From Hermodice carunculata (taxonomy: Eukaryota; Annelida; Polychaeta; Eunicida; Amphinomidae), in the NCBI GenBank assembly GCA_964020975.1, contig OZ026612.1, positions 51,388,108-51,452,107 on the forward strand: 64,000 bases of DNA, written 5' to 3'. Shown piece after piece: positions 60,801-64,000 of this stretch (its first letter is position 1; the number at the start of each line of letters is the position of its first letter). The notes under the pieces were generated by a model. The model saw only the letters and a list, made by a program, of their open reading frames with translations. It made no database searches and was not told the origin of the DNA. A program made the translations under genes and the position numbers.

Positions 60801-62479
60801 TATAGTAACTTTGACATTTGACAAAACAAGTTAAGACATGTTTCGTGGTGCCTTGTTGACAATGTGATATTGTAATCACAATTTCGAACATGAATAAGAT
60901 CCAGCAATGTTATGCACAGTTACCAGTTTTCTTAGGGTAACATATCATTTAGTCATGGAGAATGACACACCATTTGCAATGGAATCTTAGCAACATTATA
61001 GAACACTTAGTCAATAGTCCTACCAATAATTCGATGAAACACGGCTAAGCTGTGCTCTGTGTTTGTATAAGAAGATTGAATACGTTTAATATGAACATTA
61101 TGCAATGTCATAATTATGAATACATTTGTATAAGCGTTCTCCGCGATTCTTCATTGATTCTCAGCCACTTATGCTGTTAGCCTACATTTCAATAACAGTC
61201 ACGTGTCTATTACGATAAGCCAGAATCAACAAAAAACTAATATGAACTTATGGTACGCAGACAACCATCACCCGTACTTGGTATTACCCACGAATGTAAA
61301 TAAAAATAAAAATTGACGAAAGGCCTGTAATTTAATGTGAAGTAATTAATAATATTGAGTAATTATTTATTGCAAATCTGAAATAGCAGGTACGTTTAAC
61401 TAGAGGTCCAAGAGTACAAATTTAGAGCAATACACCGTGAACGGTAGATTGTACATTAATTTAATGTAAAACTCTTATGTCAATGGCTGCCTTTCAATTG
61501 GACAGCAAAACACACCAATTTGTAAGTCTCCTACAATTTTGAGTAACTTTGTCTGTGGCAGGAATAACAGAAAATGGAGCAATTATCTGGCCTTATATCG
61601 CTGGCATCAACGTATCAGGAACATAACTTAAGCTAAGAGCCAGATATCAACAGACAAAAAGTGAAAAGATGAACGCGGTACAAATTTTGTAGAAGTGACG
61701 TTCATGTACTAAGTTACATTTGCACAACAAAAGGATCAATGGTGCTAAATATATGCACCCAGCCGTTCTGTGGTAAAAACAGGTACACTTATGGGTCGTG
61801 TCATTGTGTTTGCTTAAATATTGTGTTGTGTGGACCCGTTTAGTGTGACTACCCTTTTGCTATTTGTCAGATTTAAAAGAACCCAGCTATTAAGTTTAAA
61901 AAGAAAGTCTACGCGTATACCTGCCCACCCCCACCCCCGCCGCTGCCAAGTTAGCAGCTTACATCAGCGCCATCTGTACTTTCATGGTGTTGTGCGGGGA
62001 CGGCCCCTGTGGCGGTTGGTTGGCAAAGGCATTTTTTTTTCAAAAGAACAAAAACGATAGAGAGCTTTCAACCAAAATAGGCGAAAGAGTAACTCATACG
62101 AGGGGTCAAAGAAGCTTCCATGAGAAAATGTTCACCGTTACTGGTGAAGTTTCGTGCTTCATTTTGGTCATCTGAGGCAAAAGTCGCCCCGTGAGGAAAA
62201 ATTGAACAAATGAACCTTTGATAGATATTTGACTGAAAAAGGACGATCTATTATGGTTACTGATGGAGGCCCCCTTCTCCCGTGGTAAAAATTACTGGCT
62301 GGGGTAAAATATAGAGAAAAAGTTGCCACATATTCAGTCGAAGCATGACCCATTTAGAAACAGTCACTCACCTGTGCGGTAATCCAGACATAGTGTTTCT
62401 CAGCGACAAGTTGCGTTCATTTTGTGTCGTTGACTTAACTTGCGTGATGTTAGTGTAATGTCTTTTGTTATCCTCACAG
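57808..62479 (+). other. cyclase intron 6
   Basis: A 4.7-kb intron with a degenerate GATGCT-type trinucleotide stretch (58196-58253), one copy of the unnamed repeat (58930-59165, minus), and a C13-A9 pair plus T run at 60628-60680. No further exon was seen. Confidence 0.8.
58930..59165 (-). repeat. unnamed interspersed repeat, copy in intron 6
   Basis: Minus-strand partner of 36420-36985, sharing CGCTGAAGACCC...TTTGGGCCAAT...'attctacagaaga', 'catatttatatagg' with AGTGAC...GGAGTGT, and the 'aagtggtcctggacaaaaagc' stretch. It is shorter in the middle. Confidence 0.6.
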
Positions 62480-62627
62480 TCGAGTTCACATAAGTAGGTC
62501 AACACTGGAGTCGCTCAATGGGGAGTTTGAAGTAGAGCCGGGTAACGGTGGAGACAGAAACAATTATCTGTATGACTATGGTTTGGATACGTTCTTCATC
62601 AAAGAGTCGGAGATAGAGTCTCAGCCG
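62480..62627 (+). CDS. ADCY: adenylyl cyclase exon 7: end of C1a
   Basis: Completes residue 675 and encodes 676-724, after CCTCACAG and before GTAGGT, phase 0 out. RVHISRSTLESLNGEFEVEPG is the conserved C1a end. It is followed by the GDRNNYLYDYGLDTFFI segment that closes the domain in the ADCY1/5/8-like enzymes. The last residues begin the less conserved C1b region. Confidence 0.96.
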
Positions 62628-63203
62628 GTAGGTTTACTTTTTTCCTTTAAATCGGCCTAAACCGGTTGGTTGCTAAATCATTTAGTAAATGCCGTCTGCT
62701 TCGATGTCATGGAAACAATAACAATAAAGAAAAACTATTTGAATGAGAATTGTGGATGAGATCTTTCAAGATGTAACATGTTCAAGGTCATTAGCTTTGC
62801 TTGGCATGAGTGGCATATCTCCAGGGACAGGTAATAGCAGACGATAGTACTGGTGAAGAGGTATCACTTGACCTACGTACTCTGGCCATAGTGTTGGTCA
62901 GAATAGGTCAGGTGATCTCTTTTTTGACCAGTGCTGCCCTCTACCCCTTGCCCCTTGGCTTATGCCATTGGAGGCTTCTCAACGCAACCTGTTTTTTAAT
63001 TCTCAGGCTAAAAAGTTGTACAAATATTGAGTCATCGTCCGGCCTGTCTTTGGTGTGTTGGTGTTAATGTATCCTAATCCGCTCTCGAGGGGCAGCCGAC
63101 AAACGAGTTTGTTCAAAATCATCATCGCACATTGAATCAATTGTCTTGGTGCTGCTCATATCAAGACTTTTCTGTGTTATGTATGATTTTGTCTTTGTTG
63201 CAG

Positions 63204-63323
63204 AAATCCAATATAGAGAGACTAGGCTCAGTGACATTCCCTTGCAGGCGTTCAGGTTCTACGTCGAGCGTCTCCAGCAGCTCAACCGAGATTGACTTGG
63301 CTGCCGATGCTCCGTTCAGTCCT
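63204..63323 (+). CDS. ADCY: adenylyl cyclase exon 8: C1b
   Basis: Forty codons (725-764) after TTTGTTGCAG and before GTGAGT, phase 0 at both ends. It is a Ser-rich segment (SGSTSSVSSSST) ending DLAADAPFSP. In position and character it fits C1b, the regulatory linker between C1a and the second membrane block. It has weak sequence conservation, so its assignment rests on clean splice sites, open frame and context. The next exon is outside the window. Confidence 0.8.
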
Positions 63324-63492
63324 GTGAGTCGGATTGCAATTTTGTAATGCGTTTCGCGTGCTTTGTGCTCTTCGCTGACAGAAATGAGGTCTGCATTAAA
63401 ATTTGATTTGCTGCTGGCTTATTATATGGAAAAAAAATAGATATGGCACTCGCACATAACTACCTCCATTGAACCATTCTTTTTAAGAATGG

Positions 63493-63595
63493 GGATTTGG
63501 TCGAGTGGATATGTGCGTTTCCCATTTCAGTTAGGCGACTGGTGCACAAGGTTGCAGGTTCGAGTCCCGCTCGTTCCGAACATAAAATATATATA
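63493..63595 (+). other. tRNA-derived SINE-like sequence, copy 2
   Basis: Plus-strand copy of 23526-23628: TTTGGTCGAGTGG as A box, GGTTCGAGTCCC as B box, then the tail AACATAAAATATATATA. The tail ends where the Tc1-like element begins, so that transposon probably landed in the TA tail. Confidence 0.65.
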
Positions 63596-64000
63596 CTGAA
63601 CCAAACAAATAACGCAACCCTGAAACTTTTTAACTTAAATATTTATTGTTACTTTCATATCACAGAAACAAATTAGATCCATATTCTGCAGTCTTTTTGG
63701 CATAACATGTGAAAAACAAAAACTGGAAACTGTCAACGAGAGCGCGACCAGCTGGCAATAAACAGGGCAACATTGATTTGTAAAGTTTACAAATTGGCAT
63801 GTCCACTAATACTGTGTGTGACCACCATCAGCATCTGTAACTACTATGCAACGTCGGCGCATGGATGACTCTAGCCGCTGCACCATCTGCCGGGGCACAC
63901 GATCCCACTCTTCTTGAAGAGCCTGGTGAAGCTGCTGGTGGTTGGCGGGCGCTGGATCCCGTCTCCGAACATGCTGGTCAAGGTAGTCCCAAAGATGCTC
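63596..64000 (-). mobile_element. Tc1/mariner DNA transposon, 3' part (cut by window edge)
   Basis: Minus-strand element entering from the right edge. It ends in TA-rich DNA near 63596 with CTGAACCAAACAAATAACGC as the likely terminal repeat. About 200 bases separate this end from the transposase stop codon. Confidence 0.8.
63806..64000 (-). CDS. Tc1/mariner transposase, C-terminal part
   Basis: The last 64 codons plus stop of a DDE transposase, open throughout. EHLWDYLDQHVRRRDP begins with the third catalytic acid (Glu of the usual IEHLWD motif). It is followed by LHQALQEEWDRVP and MRRRCIVVTDADGGHTQY, the typical end of Tc1-like transposases in aquatic animals. The intact frame suggests a fairly recent copy; the other catalytic aspartates lie outside the window. 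Confidence 0.92.
   Translation of the reverse strand, partial: EHLWDYLDQHVRRRDPAPANHQQLHQALQEEWDRVPRQMVQRLESSMRRRCIVVTDADGGHTQY

Noticed and set aside
62810-63067. 85-codon plus frame between cyclase exons 7 and 8
   Set aside because: It lacks an acceptor/donor pair in the right phase and does not resemble C1b; judged intronic.

Overview
This window is AT-rich eukaryotic DNA with large introns, many microsatellites and many degenerate interspersed repeats. It carries one recognisable host gene, several non-LTR retrotransposon remnants, DNA transposon remnants, and an unusually high number of elements built like non-autonomous Helentrons (HINE or 'pearl' type). This repeat content and the exon-intron structure suggest a marine invertebrate, either a lophotrochozoan or a non-vertebrate deuterostome. 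The sequence alone does not name a species. I saw no bacterial features, CRISPR array, rRNA, LTR retrovirus-like element or Polinton-like element.

Left part (1 to about 33.0 kb): no host gene that I can support. From left to right it holds a minus-strand HINE cut by the window edge (1-1117); a CR1/Jockey-type LINE with endonuclease and reverse transcriptase (1659-4530, minus); a second, decayed HINE (9341-10433); a HINE left end with a very long CTTT tract (13834-14176); an element of similar plan but different sequence (16211-17287); several tandem and palindromic repeats (17.5 to 27.1 kb); a LINE endonuclease fragment (28.2 to 28.86 kb); and a 2.9-kb HINE concatemer (29404-32342) inserted into an older MITE.

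Right part (33.7 to 64.0 kb): a plus-strand gene for a membrane adenylyl cyclase, of which eight coding exons are visible (33800 to 63323). Splice sites and phases agree throughout and give 764 uninterrupted codons. They encode a long charged cytoplasmic N-terminus, six membrane spans, the linker helix and a complete first catalytic domain (C1a), then the start of C1b. The second membrane block and C2 must lie beyond the right edge. The closest match from memory is the Ca2+/calmodulin-regulated ADCY8/ADCY1 group. The catalytic Asp and Arg residues are present, but some usually invariant aromatic positions are changed. The introns are filled with mobile DNA: a Tc1-like deletion derivative, a 1.1-kb AT-rich element with 37-bp terminal inverted repeats, three to four HINEs, a THAP-domain remnant, MITE copies, an unnamed repeat found in two introns in opposite orientation, and a Tc1/mariner transposase C-terminus running off the right edge.

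The most interesting signal is the HINE family. The copies share a 5' hairpin, a subterminal inverted repeat, a CTTT microsatellite, core repeats of about 143 bp, a 3' hairpin and a CTAG-like end. The subterminal repeats differ between copies but still match within each copy. Many core repeats carry dense AGGTCA half-sites, including DR1 and extended TCAAGGTCA sites, so these elements could spread nuclear-receptor binding arrays.
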